DNA of 64,000 nucleotides from Wandonia sp964447015 (GCA_964447015.1 CAYUQU010000008.1:5239-69238); one strand, 5' to 3'; positions 44,449 through 53,501 are shown, counted from the first letter of the stretch. Numbers and translations: made by a program. The notes: generated by a model from the letters alone, not told the origin.

Positions 44449-45969
44449 ATGTCAGATATTCCAGTTCGCGTTCGATTTGCACCGTCTCCAACAGGCCCGT
44501 TACATATGGGTGGTGTGAGAACGGCATTATACAATTATTTACTTGCAAAAAAAACAGGTGGAGTGTTTATTCTTCGTATAGAAGACACAGACCAGACCCG
44601 ATTTGTTGAGGGTGCACAGGAATACATTATCGACGCATTAAATTGGTGTGGAATTTCTCCTGATGAAGGTCCTGGGTTTGGAGGAGATTATGGTCCTTAT
44701 GTACAATCAGAAAGAAAATCAATGTATAAGTCATATGCGGAAGAACTAATCGCAAAAGACATGGCATATTATGCATTTGATACAGCGGAAGAGCTTGATA
44801 ATATGCGAGAGCAGGCAAAGAAAATGGGGGTTCCAAACTTTCAATACAATTGTGTTACCCGCAACAATTTGAAAAACTCAATTACCTTATCTTCAGATGA
44901 AGTAAAGAAAAAAATTGAAGATGGTGACCCTTATGTCATTCGCATGAAAATGCCTCGTAATCAAGATATTCGTTTTGAAGACCAAATACGCGGTTGGGTT
45001 GTGGTAAACACAAACAATCTCGACGACAAGGTTTTATTTAAAAGTGATGGAATGCCAACATATCATCTTGCAAATATTGTAGATGATCACACAATGAAAA
45101 TAACGCATGTTATACGCGGTGAGGAATGGTTGCCGTCTGCACCGCTTCACGTATATATGTATGAGGCTTTTGGCTGGGAGGCGCCAAAATTTGCTCACCT
45201 TCCTCTTCTTTTAAAGCCTGATGGAAATGGGAAGCTATCAAAGCGCGATGGAGACAGACTAGGGTTTCCTGTATTTCCAACAAATTGGATTACCGCTGAA
45301 GGAGAGCTTTACACTGGCTATAGAGAACAAGGTTATTTTCCTGGAGCATTTGTAAACATGCTTGCTTTCTTGGGCTGGAACCCAGGAACACAACAAGAGA
45401 TTTTTTCATTAGAAGAACTTGTTGAGTCATTTAGCTTAGAGCGTGTAGGTAAAGCAGGAGCTAAATTTGATCCAGACAAAACCAAGTGGTTTCAACAACA
45501 ATATTTAAGAGCTACTGATAATACTGTTTTGGCAGAAATGCTTCAAAAAGAAGTAGATACAAAAGGTCTTTCTACGGTGTATTTATCGCAAGTTTGTGAG
45601 CTAATGAAAGAGCGAGCAACCTTTGTGAAAGACATATATGAAGAGGGTGTTTACTTTTTCGACGCACCTATAACGTATGATGAACAAACCATTCAAAAAA
45701 AGTGGAAAGAAGGAACTCATGCCCTTATGACTGAATGGAAAAACGTTCTATCAAATATCAATTCGTTTAATGCAACAGAAATAGAAACTTCATTTAAGTC
45801 GTTTTTAGAAGCAAAAGGAATGGGAATTGGTGCTGTTCTTCCAAATTTCCGCGTACTTGTAACTGGAAAAGGAATGGGGCCAAGCATGTTCGCAATTTGT
45901 GAGTTATTAGGCAAAGAAGAGTGTTTAAACAGAATTGAAAATGGTTTAAATTTATTGCCAAAAAACTAA
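44449..45969 (+). CDS. gltX: Glutamate--tRNA ligase
   Basis: A 506-residue class I aminoacyl-tRNA synthetase charging tRNA-Glu (and possibly tRNA-Gln, depending on whether the GatCAB route is used). The HIGH motif region is RFAPSPTGPLHMGGVRTALY at residues 9-28, and the KMSKS motif is KLSKRDGDRLG near 264. The domain HVIRGEEWLPSAPLHVYMYE near 223 is typical. The anticodon-binding region follows with GAKFDPDKTKWFQQQYL near 338. The length fits the bacterial enzyme. folB begins 2 nt after its stop. Confidence 0.98.
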   Translation: MSDIPVRVRFAPSPTGPLHMGGVRTALYNYLLAKKTGGVFILRIEDTDQTRFVEGAQEYIIDALNWCGISPDEGPGFGGDYGPYVQSERKSMYKSYAEELIAKDMAYYAFDTAEELDNMREQAKKMGVPNFQYNCVTRNNLKNSITLSSDEVKKKIEDGDPYVIRMKMPRNQDIRFEDQIRGWVVVNTNNLDDKVLFKSDGMPTYHLANIVDDHTMKITHVIRGEEWLPSAPLHVYMYEAFGWEAPKFAHLPLLLKPDGNGKLSKRDGDRLGFPVFPTNWITAEGELYTGYREQGYFPGAFVNMLAFLGWNPGTQQEIFSLEELVESFSLERVGKAGAKFDPDKTKWFQQQYLRATDNTVLAEMLQKEVDTKGLSTVYLSQVCELMKERATFVKDIYEEGVYFFDAPITYDEQTIQKKWKEGTHALMTEWKNVLSNINSFNATEIETSFKSFLEAKGMGIGAVLPNFRVLVTGKGMGPSMFAICELLGKEECLNRIENGLNLLPKN

Positions 45970-45971
45970 AT

Positions 45972-46325
45972 ATGAAGCACGTCATTGAGGTTAACGGAAT
46001 AAAATTATACGCACATCATGGCTGTCTGAAAGAAGAGGCGGCCATCGGTGGACACTACTCTGTTGATGTTTCTTTGACTACAGACTTTAGTCTTGCTGCC
46101 AATGAGGACGTCCTTTCACTTACAATTGATTATGTCGTTGTAAACAAAATTGTTCAAGAAGAAATGGCTATCCGCTCAAAACTTATCGAACATGTTGGAC
46201 AAAGAATCGTAAACCGCATCAAAAAAGAACTTCAAAACGTTCTTGAAGTGCGTATAAAATTGACTAAAATCTCGCCTCCAATCAACGGAGATGTAGATAA
46301 TGTGGCGATAATTATAGAAGAATAG
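45972..46325 (+). CDS. folB: Dihydroneopterin aldolase
   Basis: A 117-residue folate pathway enzyme, converting dihydroneopterin to hydroxymethyl-dihydropterin and glycolaldehyde. Family sequences are EVNGIKLYAHHGCLKEEAAI at 5-24, SLTIDYVVVNKIVQEEM near 49-65 and KLTKISPPINGDVDNVAI near 96-113, where the substrate-holding Tyr/Lys and Glu residues lie. The short length is normal. It lies 2 nt after gltX and is probably co-transcribed with it. The next feature is tRNA-Cys. Confidence 0.93.
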   Translation: MKHVIEVNGIKLYAHHGCLKEEAAIGGHYSVDVSLTTDFSLAANEDVLSLTIDYVVVNKIVQEEMAIRSKLIEHVGQRIVNRIKKELQNVLEVRIKLTKISPPINGDVDNVAIIIEE

Positions 46326-46346
46326 GTTTTCTTGCCAATTTTTTAT

Positions 46347-46354
46347 TAATTTTG
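46347..46354 (+). promoter_or_regulatory. Probable -7 promoter box (TAATTTTG) for tRNA-Cys
   Basis: TAATTTTG matches TAnnTTTG and ends 17 nt before the tRNA 5' end. A -33 TTTG at the standard spacing is not clear. Confidence 0.5.
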
Positions 46355-46371
46355 TTTCCCATTGAAAAAAT

Positions 46372-46442
46372 GGTCCTGTGGCCGAGCGGCTAGGCAGAGG
46401 TCTGCAAAACCTCGTACAGCGGTTCGAATCCGCTCGGGACCT
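46372..46442 (+). tRNA. tRNA-Cys (anticodon GCA)
   Basis: A 71-nt cloverleaf. The acceptor arm GGTCCTG pairs with CGGGACC. The anticodon arm GAGGT-CTGCAAA-ACCTC gives anticodon GCA at 46404-46406. The T arm is CAGCG-GTTCGAA-TCCGCT-like with the standard TTCGAAT, and the discriminator base is T, as expected for tRNA-Cys. The CCA end is not fully encoded. A terminator follows directly. Confidence 0.97.
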
Positions 46443-46448
46443 CAAAAG

Positions 46449-46477
46449 CCCTCAACTGTTTGTTGGGGGTTTTTTTT
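46449..46477 (+). terminator. Rho-independent terminator after tRNA-Cys
   Basis: An 8-bp stem, CCCTCAAC (46449-46456) with GTTGGGGG (46462-46469), including one G-T pair, with a 5-nt loop and an 8-base T-run at 46470-46477. It ends the tRNA transcript. Confidence 0.88.
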
Positions 46478-46543
46478 ATTCCTTACACAACCCCTCTGCT
46501 ATCCTTCATTCTTTAAAAATTGCTATTTTTAGAAAAAAAACAA

Positions 46544-47197
46544 ATGAAAACTCTTCACTCAATCGTATTTGCTAGCGCGCTATTCTTTTTTGTTCAAAAA
46601 CCAAACGCACAATTGAATTACGAAATTGGTGCTGAAATTACAGCTGCAAGTTTTTCTACATTTGGTGGAACTGCTGGTGGTGGACTTAAATTTTCAATTA
46701 CAACACCAGAAGGCTTAGCTTTTGGACCATCATTTCGCTACCAATACTTTTGGAGCAAAAATAACTTTACTGGACAAGGTGGTTCCGGATCAATATATGG
46801 AGGGGGGGTTTTTCTTCACTACAGATTTATGGAATGGTTTTTCGTAGGAACGGAAATTGAAATGCTAAAAAACCCTTTCGGTGGAGCAAATCTAAGTGTA
46901 AAGCGTGAAAACTGGACACCAACAATGTTTGTCGGTTTAGGAATGTCTAAGGAGTTTTTAATCAATGACTTTCCTATACGATTAAACCTAGGTGTGCTCT
47001 ACGATGTATATGATGGGGTGCGTGATGACATACACTCTCAGCCCTCACCATTGCGTAATGATTATTTTTTCAAAATTGTTGATCCTGTTGATCCTACGAA
47101 AGCAAGATATCTCCCAATAATATATCGAATAGCTGTCTTTTTTCCTCTAACGAGAAAATCAAAAGATAAACAAGAAGATGATGAATGGGACGATTAA
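46544..47197 (+). CDS. Exported hypothetical protein, probable outer-membrane beta-barrel
   Basis: A 217-residue protein from the ATG at 46544, where the signal peptide begins (MKTLHSIVFASALFFFVQKP, cleavage near NAQ). Alternating aromatic/hydrophobic strands follow (GGGLKFSITTPEGLAFGPSF, GVFLHYRFMEWFFVGTEIEM, IRLNLGVLYDVYDG), a small barrel pattern. It ends with a charged tail (KSKDKQEDDEWDD) and not an aromatic strand end, which is unusual for a barrel. No named family was recognised. It lies on its own between the tRNA terminator and the convergent aminotransferase. Confidence 0.72.
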   Translation: MKTLHSIVFASALFFFVQKPNAQLNYEIGAEITAASFSTFGGTAGGGLKFSITTPEGLAFGPSFRYQYFWSKNNFTGQGGSGSIYGGGVFLHYRFMEWFFVGTEIEMLKNPFGGANLSVKRENWTPTMFVGLGMSKEFLINDFPIRLNLGVLYDVYDGVRDDIHSQPSPLRNDYFFKIVDPVDPTKARYLPIIYRIAVFFPLTRKSKDKQEDDEWDD

Positions 47198-47220
47198 TTG
47201 ATTCCGTCTATTCCCTCTTC

Positions 47221-48504
47221 CTATCTAATCTTTAATAAAGCTTGTTTCAAAGATTCTACAGCACTTGTTACGTCATCCATTGTTGTTGTTCCAACTGAGA
47301 GTCTAAACCAATTTGACTCCTTAGACGCACCAAAAGCATAGAAAGGAACAATAGCAATTTTTGCCTCATCAAGAATGTATTTTGTAACATCCGTCATAGA
47401 TTCAAGAACATCACCACTATTTGTTGTTCTTCCTTGCAAATCAATCTGTATAGTTAAATAAATTGCTGCTTGAGGCGCGATAGCATCTACAGGTAAACCA
47501 TCATTTTTCAACGATTGAATGCCATTATAAAACCCATTTAGTCTGTCGCTAACCTCCTCTTTAAACGACGTAAGAAAAGAGTTGCATGCGTTTACATTAT
47601 TCAAATATCGACCTGTAGCAACCTGCTCTGCTTTAGGTGCCCATGCACCAACATGGCTAAGAATTGACTTCATTTTAGCCACAATTTTTTCTGGGCCAAA
47701 AGTCCAACCCACTCTCACTCCTGTAGCAGAAAAAGCTTTTGAAATTCCATCAACATAAATAGTATAATTACGTAATTCAGGATACAAACTAACAGGGTCT
47801 ATATGCTCAATATCACCATAAGTTAAAGCAGAATAAATCTGGTCGTACATTATATAAACCGGCTTTTGTCTGTCTCCCCTTCTTTTGTTTTCTTCTATAA
47901 CCAATTCACAAATTTCACCTAGCGCTTCTTTTGTAAAAGTCGTCCCTGTTGGGTTTAAAGGCGAACAAAGTGCAAGCAGGACTGTATCTTGTATAAACGG
48001 CTTTATATCGGCCGCTGTGGGCATAAAATTAGATTCTGGTTGAGTTTCTATACAAAGTGGTTTCGCACCAGAAAGATGACAATAGTGGTTATTATTCCAA
48101 GATGGAACAGGAAACAACACACCATCTCCTGGATCAATAATTGCTTTATAAATAGCATAAATTACTGGGCGAGCCCCCCCGGCAATCAACACCTCGTTTG
48201 CTTTGTAATCTAAGTGCTGCATTCGTGAAATATAGCCCACAACTGACTCACGCAACTCCAACATCCCATCACCAGCAGGATAGTTTGTTTCATCAGAAGT
48301 ATAAGCGTTGACAATTTCTTGCTTTAATTCACTTGGAATGGGAAATATTTTCGGATTAAAATCACCAATAGTAAAATTATAAATTTTCTCTCCGTTTTTG
48401 ATTTTAGCATTTACTTCACCCGCAAGCTTAATAATTTCAGAACCTATAAGGTTTTCTGCCATTTGCGACACTGGCTGGTGCGCGTTTACTATTGTTTCGC
48501 TCAT
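47221..48504 (-). CDS. Pyridoxal-phosphate aminotransferase, class I/II (aspartate aminotransferase-like)
   Basis: A 427-residue PLP enzyme of fold type I. Visible blocks are IYNFTIGDFNPK near 40, NYPAGDGMLELRESV near 74, LLALCSPLNPTGTTFT near 177 and the PLP lysine region YVDGISKAFSATGVRVGW near 249-266, with the Arg for the substrate carboxylate further on. It transfers an amino group from an amino acid to a keto acid; aspartate or an aromatic/branched amino acid is possible. The operon is isolated. It could supply the last step of methionine salvage, but this is only an idea. Confidence 0.92.
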   Translation of the reverse strand: MSETIVNAHQPVSQMAENLIGSEIIKLAGEVNAKIKNGEKIYNFTIGDFNPKIFPIPSELKQEIVNAYTSDETNYPAGDGMLELRESVVGYISRMQHLDYKANEVLIAGGARPVIYAIYKAIIDPGDGVLFPVPSWNNNHYCHLSGAKPLCIETQPESNFMPTAADIKPFIQDTVLLALCSPLNPTGTTFTKEALGEICELVIEENKRRGDRQKPVYIMYDQIYSALTYGDIEHIDPVSLYPELRNYTIYVDGISKAFSATGVRVGWTFGPEKIVAKMKSILSHVGAWAPKAEQVATGRYLNNVNACNSFLTSFKEEVSDRLNGFYNGIQSLKNDGLPVDAIAPQAAIYLTIQIDLQGRTTNSGDVLESMTDVTKYILDEAKIAIVPFYAFGASKESNWFRLSVGTTTMDDVTSAVESLKQALLKIR

Positions 48505-48581
48505 TATATCAAAAAATATGTGTTGTTTATCTGAGGTAAAATTACAAAAAGTATAATCGCAATTATCACTTGATGATAACT

Positions 48582-48590
48582 TGTGAATAA
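48582..48590 (-). other. Isolated DnaA-box match
   Basis: TGTGAATAA is the reverse complement of TTATTCACA, a perfect DnaA box, in the 246-bp gap upstream of the aminotransferase. It is single, so it may be chance or a DnaA-controlled site. Confidence 0.35.
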
Positions 48591-48683
48591 AATGTAACTA
48601 AATAGTTGAATGACGTTATTTTAATGGATTAACACTTACAACTAGAAGTTTTGAATTGATTGATAAACAACCTAAATCATCAA

Positions 48684-48721
48684 TAAAAAAAGGCGGACAC
48701 TGTTTACATGTATCCGCCTTT
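48684..48721 (-). terminator. Rho-independent terminator of the sigma/T9SS-tail operon
   Basis: Read on the minus strand: AAAGGCGGA, a 15-nt loop and TCCGCCTTT, a 9-bp perfect stem, then a T-run of six or more. It lies 29 bp after the stop of the 48751-49698 gene. Confidence 0.88.
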
Positions 48722-48750
48722 GATTTTTGTTTTTATAGTAGTAGCTTAAG

Positions 48751-49698
48751 CTAGCGTATTATTTCGACTAACCTAACTATCGGTTTTAAGGTCTGTCCAT
48801 TAAGGTCTTTTGTTTCTATTTGATACACGTATTTTCCTGATGAAACTGGTGAACCATTAAGGTGGTTACCATCCCATCTGAAATTCACGTTTTCAGAAGA
48901 ATAAACTAACTCTCCTTTTGTAGTGAACACGTCTATTCTAAAAAATGACAATTCTTCTTCAACTTTAATTTCCAAGAAATCATTTACACCATCATTATTT
49001 GGAGTAAATGTATTTGGAAACAAACCTTTCAGTTGATTATCTGTGTTTAATGCTGTATCCTCTTCTGAAGTTGGTGCCTCGTAATTCGTTGAATTATTAT
49101 CCTCTTCAAGCGGTGTTTTTTCAATCGGTTCTTTTTTGGTTACCTGCTTTGGATTTTCTGTAACTGGCTCTTTATGGGCAGTGTTTAATTTTGGGCTTTC
49201 ATCTGAATCGCGATTAGTTTCTTTCTCCTGTATAGGTGGAGTCAAAACCTCAGGTTCATTCATTTCAACCAATAAATCTCTATCAACATTTTCTGCTGAA
49301 ACCTTATCGGATTCAATTTCTGTTTCAACTGTTTCCTCTGAATTTATGTCTTCAAATGAAGAGTCTCTTGTCTCGAGAGAGTTGTTAAGATTACTCGTCT
49401 CTGTATTATCATTCTCAACTACAATTGGTGTAGTATTCTCAACTACAGTTGAATTGCTCTCTTTTTGGTCGTCTACAAGTCCAAAATACGAAACAACACC
49501 TATAGTTCCAACAATACTAGCCGCAACAATAAATTTTGTGATTATTCCGAATCCAGCCGCAGAACCAGTGCTTCCTGCTGCAGAAATTCCTTGAGAAATT
49601 CCACTCCACAATTCAGGATTCACTGGAGCCTCAAAGCTTTCGAAGCTATCAGAAAATAATTTTTCTATGTCTTTAATGTCTTTCACTATTCTTCTCAC
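48751..49698 (-). CDS. Membrane-anchored protein with T9SS type B-like (CHU_C) C-terminal domain; candidate anti-sigma factor
   Basis: A 315-residue protein. The start is GTG (49698, or 49686) because no ATG precedes the helix; it overlaps the ECF sigma gene by 26 nt. Residues 1-50 are soluble and cytoplasmic (DIEKLFSDSFESFEAPVNPE), as in short anti-sigma factors. One membrane helix is at about 52-72 (GIITKFIVAASIVGTIGVVS). A long Glu/Thr/Ser-rich region spans about 75-220. The C-terminal ~85 residues match gliding-motility-associated type B domains: FPNTFTPNNDGVNDFLEI, then FRIDVFTTKGELVYSS and GKYVYQIE. A membrane helix with a T9SS-like end is an odd topology. The anti-sigma role is inferred from position. 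Confidence 0.8.
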   Translation of the reverse strand: MRRIVKDIKDIEKLFSDSFESFEAPVNPELWSGISQGISAAGSTGSAAGFGIITKFIVAASIVGTIGVVSYFGLVDDQKESNSTVVENTTPIVVENDNTETSNLNNSLETRDSSFEDINSEETVETEIESDKVSAENVDRDLLVEMNEPEVLTPPIQEKETNRDSDESPKLNTAHKEPVTENPKQVTKKEPIEKTPLEEDNNSTNYEAPTSEEDTALNTDNQLKGLFPNTFTPNNDGVNDFLEIKVEEELSFFRIDVFTTKGELVYSSENVNFRWDGNHLNGSPVSSGKYVYQIETKDLNGQTLKPIVRLVEIIR

Positions 49699-50227
49699 TA
49701 TTTTCTATTCTCTCTAAACAGTCGCGTAGATATGCTCTCGCTCTTGAATATTGTGACTTAGATGTGTTTTCTGTCACTCCAAGATGCTCAGCAATTTCTT
49801 TATGACTAAACCCCTCTATCGCAAACATGTTGAATACTATTCTGTATCCATCAGGCAGTGTGTTTAGCAACTTCAAGAGCTCTTGCGCAGCAAGATCACC
49901 TGTTATCGTTTCGTTATCTGGCAATAAAAAGGACACTTCGTCAACATCCGCGTGAAACGCATGTTTTTTGTCTTTTCTCAGGATATCTAAAGAAGTATTA
50001 ACCATAATTCTTCTAATCCACCCTTCAAAAGAGCCGTCCATTTTAAATTCGCTCAGCTTTGAATACACTTTCACAAAACCTTCTTGAAGTGCGTCTTGAG
50101 CAACTTCTTCAGATTTGCAATAACGCAAACAAACACCCATCATTTTGCCAGAGAACTTGTCATACAATTGCTTTTGAGCACGCGGATCTCCGGACACACA
50201 TCCATTAATCAGTTCTGCTTCATTCAT
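49673..50227 (-). CDS. RNA polymerase sigma factor, ECF subfamily
   Basis: A 184-residue sigma-70 family protein. Region 2 is at about 22-90 (DALQEGFVKVYSKLSEFKMD, then GSFEGWIRRIMVNTSLDILR). Region 4 is at about 120-175, with LPDGYRIVFNMFAIEGFSHK and EIAEHLGVTENTSKSQYSRA. There is no region 1.1 or 3, as in ECF factors. It overlaps a membrane protein gene by 26 nt, as is common for sigma/anti-sigma pairs. It would direct RNA polymerase to envelope-linked promoters. The regulon cannot be told; autoregulation is usual. Confidence 0.95.
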   Translation of the reverse strand: MNEAELINGCVSGDPRAQKQLYDKFSGKMMGVCLRYCKSEEVAQDALQEGFVKVYSKLSEFKMDGSFEGWIRRIMVNTSLDILRKDKKHAFHADVDEVSFLLPDNETITGDLAAQELLKLLNTLPDGYRIVFNMFAIEGFSHKEIAEHLGVTENTSKSQYSRARAYLRDCLERIENSEKNSERH

Positions 50228-50334
50228 AACAATTTGTACTATGCATAGACATCAAATATCGAAAATAAGTTGCATGACTGCTAAAAAATTACATTAATCT
50301 AGTTATTTTCACGCCCAGAAAAAGTTTAGCATTG

Positions 50335-51528
50335 ATGAAAACCACTATTACCGTTCTGTTTTTTTTTCTTTTTGTTACTAACACGACTGAAGCACAAGTA
50401 AAACCAAAAAACGGTGACTGGAGGGGAAAACTACAACTTGAAAAAGACGTATTCTTGCCTTTTGATTTTTGTGTTTCCAATAATGCTTTGACGATTAAAA
50501 ACGGTGAAGAAAAAATTTTCCTTATCACTAAGTCGACTACTTCTGACTCTATCGACTATATTTTTCCTGATTTCGATTCTTTTCTTCGTGTTAAAATAAG
50601 CAACAAAAAAACGATTACAGGTTTTTGGTATAATAGACTCAAGGGATCAAAATATAAAATTCCATTTAATGGAAAACTTGGTTCGGCAGAAAAAGGCGAC
50701 TCACCACACGATATCACTGGAAATTGGGAAACTGCTTTTTCGATAGAAACTAACGACCCTTATCCTGCCTTAGGTATATTTAACCAAATAAAATCAACTG
50801 TTTCGGGTACGTTCTTAACCGAGACAGGTGATTATCGTTATTTATCAGGTTCTGTAATTGGAAACAATTTAACATTAAGCGCCTTTGATGGTTCACACGC
50901 ATTTTTGTTTACAGCCAACGTTAGTGACACTTTATCAGGCATTTTTTACAGTGGAAATCATTGGAAAACCAATTGGTGTGCGTTTAAAAACCCCGACTTC
51001 AAGCTTCGAGATGCTGACTCAATTACTTATTTACGTGAAGAAACAAAAGGTGTGTCATTTACCTTCCCCGACTTAAACGGTCAAGAATTTACTTTTCCCA
51101 ACTCTCAATACGAAAACAAGGTTGTAATTATCCAGCTGATGGGTAGTTGGTGCCCAAACTGTTTAGATGAAGCTATTTTTTATAAAGAGTTATTGGAAAC
51201 ATATCAATCCCAAGGGCTAGAAATCATAACCGTGTGCTACGAGATACCAAAAAGTCTTGAACAAAAAATAGAGTATGTGAAGCGAATGGCCGAAAGAAAT
51301 ACGCTTGGGTTTCATTTTTTAATTGGTGGTGACGCTCAAAAAAATCAAGCTTCTACTCATTTTCCAATGCTAAACAAAATAATTTCTTTTCCAACATCCT
51401 TGTTCCTTGATAAAACAGGAGCAGTAAGAAGAATTCACACTGGTTTTTCAGGTCCTGGAACAGGAAATCATTTTGAAATATATAAGACAAAAACCTATTC
51501 CTTAATAGAAGAGCTTTTAGCTGAATAA
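50335..51528 (+). CDS. Exported TlpA-like thioredoxin-domain protein
   Basis: A 397-residue protein starting at ATG 50335 (a TTG one codon earlier is rejected). The signal peptide ends FLFVTNTTEAQ near residue 20. Residues about 25-240 form a beta-rich region resembling the DUF4369-type N-terminal domains of TlpA relatives. The thioredoxin/AhpC domain covers about 245-395, with VVIIQLMGSWCPNCLDEAIF and redox Cys pair WCPNC near residue 273. It would act in the periplasm as a thiol-disulfide reductase or peroxidase. It is divergent from the sigma gene and convergent with the M28 peptidase (4 bp apart). Confidence 0.88.
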   Translation: MKTTITVLFFFLFVTNTTEAQVKPKNGDWRGKLQLEKDVFLPFDFCVSNNALTIKNGEEKIFLITKSTTSDSIDYIFPDFDSFLRVKISNKKTITGFWYNRLKGSKYKIPFNGKLGSAEKGDSPHDITGNWETAFSIETNDPYPALGIFNQIKSTVSGTFLTETGDYRYLSGSVIGNNLTLSAFDGSHAFLFTANVSDTLSGIFYSGNHWKTNWCAFKNPDFKLRDADSITYLREETKGVSFTFPDLNGQEFTFPNSQYENKVVIIQLMGSWCPNCLDEAIFYKELLETYQSQGLEIITVCYEIPKSLEQKIEYVKRMAERNTLGFHFLIGGDAQKNQASTHFPMLNKIISFPTSLFLDKTGAVRRIHTGFSGPGTGNHFEIYKTKTYSLIEELLAE

Positions 51529-51532
51529 AAAT

Positions 51533-52981
51533 CTACGGAGCTTTATTTACAACAGGTCTGTTTTCTGCATTAGCTAACTTCCATGCAGAAAGAAAAACAA
51601 GTTTTGTAACCTTTTCAATTTTATTAAAATTAATCTTGTCAACCGTATCTGTTGGTTGATGATAATCCTCGTGAACACCTGAGAAATAAAAAATACTAGG
51701 CACTCCATTTAGCACAAAATTATAGTGATCTGAACGGAAATAAAATCGGTTTGGATCCTCTTTAGAATTATAACGATAATCTAATTCAACAAGCCCAAGT
51801 TCTTCAGCCGCTTCTTTGTTTGTTTCGTGCAAATCATCACTTAACATATCAGACCCAATAATGTACACATAATTAGGGTTTTTATGGTGGTTATCTGTAC
51901 GTCCAATCATGTCAATATTTAGGTTAGCTATTGTGTTTTCCATTGGGTAAACAGGGTTCATAGAATAATATTTAGAGCCTAACAACCCCTTTTCTTCAGC
52001 AGTTACTGGCATTATTAACACCGTTCGTTTTGGCCCCTCGCCGTTTTGGTGCGCATACGCAAACGATTGTGCAATTTCTAACAAGGCAACGGTTCCTGAA
52101 CCATCATCATCAGCTCCATTATATATTACTCCATTTTCTATTCCTAAATGATCATAATGTGCTGTTAGAACCAACACTTCATTTTTCAACAAGGAATCAG
52201 ACCCTGGAATAACAGCAAGAACATTTTCTGTTTTTATTACATCAACTTGCTTTATTAAGGTCACATCTAGTTTCTCAAGTGGTTTTGGTTTGTTTGTTGA
52301 ACTTAAACCCACCCACTTCTTCCAGTCTTTTGATTTTGCAAGATTAGATGTAAATGCCTTTTTATCAATAAAGAGTATGAAAAACTGTTCTTTTTTGTTT
52401 GATTCGGGAATAAAGAGCTTCGACTCTCCAAAATAATGACTGTACTGTTCTTTAAACTGTGCCCAATCATCCATTAAAAAAGCAACACCACCAAAGCCCT
52501 GCTCCTTAATTTTTGTTATTTTTTCGAACAAATCACGAACAGTTTCTTTGCTCTTTTGAACAATAATCGCCGCCTCTTCTTGGTTGCCTTTTGTATTATC
52601 ATCATTTATTGGAACAAAAGAAATATCCGCTTTGAAAATTGTATCAACTCCTGTGTATAGAAAATCTTTGGGGAATTCTAGCTTCTCTTTTCCATAAGCA
52701 ATATGTCCTCCTGGGGTTGTTTTATATAAATTAAATTCTTGATAGTAAGAATCTAAACCTTTCGCCTTCTCTAGACCATACTTTTGAAACTCATTACTTA
52801 GATATTCTGCTGTCATTTTCTGACCTTTTTCTCCTGTTTCTCTCCCTTCATATTCATCTGAAGCTATTATTTCTAGATGCTTTTGTAGTTCCGTGGAAGA
52901 AATAGAGTCTATATACCTATTAGCGCTTTGCGTAAAACAGTAGCTAACAGATAAAAAACAAAAGAATAAAATTTTACTCAT
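51533..52981 (-). CDS. M28-family zinc aminopeptidase, exported
   Basis: A 482-residue secreted or periplasmic peptidase. The signal peptide is MSKILFFCFLSVSYCFTQ. A leading domain (about 20-70) is typical of M28 (LEIIASDEYEGRETGEKGQK), then a PA-like insert around 100-240. Zinc ligands follow in order: LTAHYDHLGIE near 274, NGADDDGSGTVALLEIA near 289, the catalytic Glu pair in VTAEEKGLLGS near 329, NIDMIGRTD near 356, and RSDHYNFVLNGVPSIFYFSG near 434. All expected ligands are present. Fourteen bp separate it from rpiB. Confidence 0.94.
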   Translation of the reverse strand: MSKILFFCFLSVSYCFTQSANRYIDSISSTELQKHLEIIASDEYEGRETGEKGQKMTAEYLSNEFQKYGLEKAKGLDSYYQEFNLYKTTPGGHIAYGKEKLEFPKDFLYTGVDTIFKADISFVPINDDNTKGNQEEAAIIVQKSKETVRDLFEKITKIKEQGFGGVAFLMDDWAQFKEQYSHYFGESKLFIPESNKKEQFFILFIDKKAFTSNLAKSKDWKKWVGLSSTNKPKPLEKLDVTLIKQVDVIKTENVLAVIPGSDSLLKNEVLVLTAHYDHLGIENGVIYNGADDDGSGTVALLEIAQSFAYAHQNGEGPKRTVLIMPVTAEEKGLLGSKYYSMNPVYPMENTIANLNIDMIGRTDNHHKNPNYVYIIGSDMLSDDLHETNKEAAEELGLVELDYRYNSKEDPNRFYFRSDHYNFVLNGVPSIFYFSGVHEDYHQPTDTVDKINFNKIEKVTKLVFLSAWKLANAENRPVVNKAP

Positions 52982-52994
52982 GATTAAACTGCTG

Positions 52995-53435
52995 TTAACA
53001 AGATATTTTATTCACTCTATTCGCGTGACGGCCTCCTTCAAATTCAGTATTAAGAAACTTTTCTACCATCTCTAAAGCAATTTCTTCACTTACAAATCGA
53101 GCAGGTAGAGAAATAATATTCGCATCATTGTGTTGCCTTGCAAGCTCTGCTAATTCTGGCAACCAACATAAAGCACATCTGATTCCTTGATGCTTGTTGG
53201 CGGTCATACTAATTCCATTTCCACTACCACAAATTAAAACTCCAAGCACATCTTTTTCATTTTCCACATGATTAGCTACAGCGTGTGCATAATCTGGATA
53301 ATCAGTACTATCGATACTATGTGTTCCATAATCCTTAACTTCGTATCCTTTTTCAACTAGAAAAGCTTTTACACGTTCTTTTAATTCATAACCCGCATGA
53401 TCACATCCGATTGGAATAATTCTTGAAACAGCCAT
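52995..53435 (-). CDS. rpiB: Ribose-5-phosphate isomerase B
   Basis: A 146-residue cytoplasmic enzyme interconverting ribose-5-phosphate and ribulose-5-phosphate in the pentose phosphate pathway. The motif GCDHAGYELKERV is at 9-21. The catalytic Cys region is GVLICGSGNGISMTANKHQG near 69-87, and RCALCWLPELAELARQHNDA follows near 88, with the phosphate-binding Arg/His. The length is normal for the LacAB/RpiB family. Its start faces the very AT-rich 533-bp gap, a candidate oriC. Confidence 0.96.
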   Translation of the reverse strand: MAVSRIIPIGCDHAGYELKERVKAFLVEKGYEVKDYGTHSIDSTDYPDYAHAVANHVENEKDVLGVLICGSGNGISMTANKHQGIRCALCWLPELAELARQHNDANIISLPARFVSEEIALEMVEKFLNTEFEGGRHANRVNKISC

Positions 53436-53492
53436 TTTATTCTTTTTGTTTTAATAAGTACTTGATTTTTTCTCTTTTTGCAAAACTACACC

Positions 53493-53501
53493 TTATTCAC
53501 A
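53493..53501 (+). other. DnaA box
   Basis: TTATTCACA, a perfect match to the DnaA-box consensus TTATnCACA, in the candidate origin region. Confidence 0.6.

Noticed and set aside
48582..48590. Origin at the isolated DnaA box
   Set aside because: Only one box in a 246-bp gap, with no cluster; the 53.4-54.0 kb gap is a better candidate.
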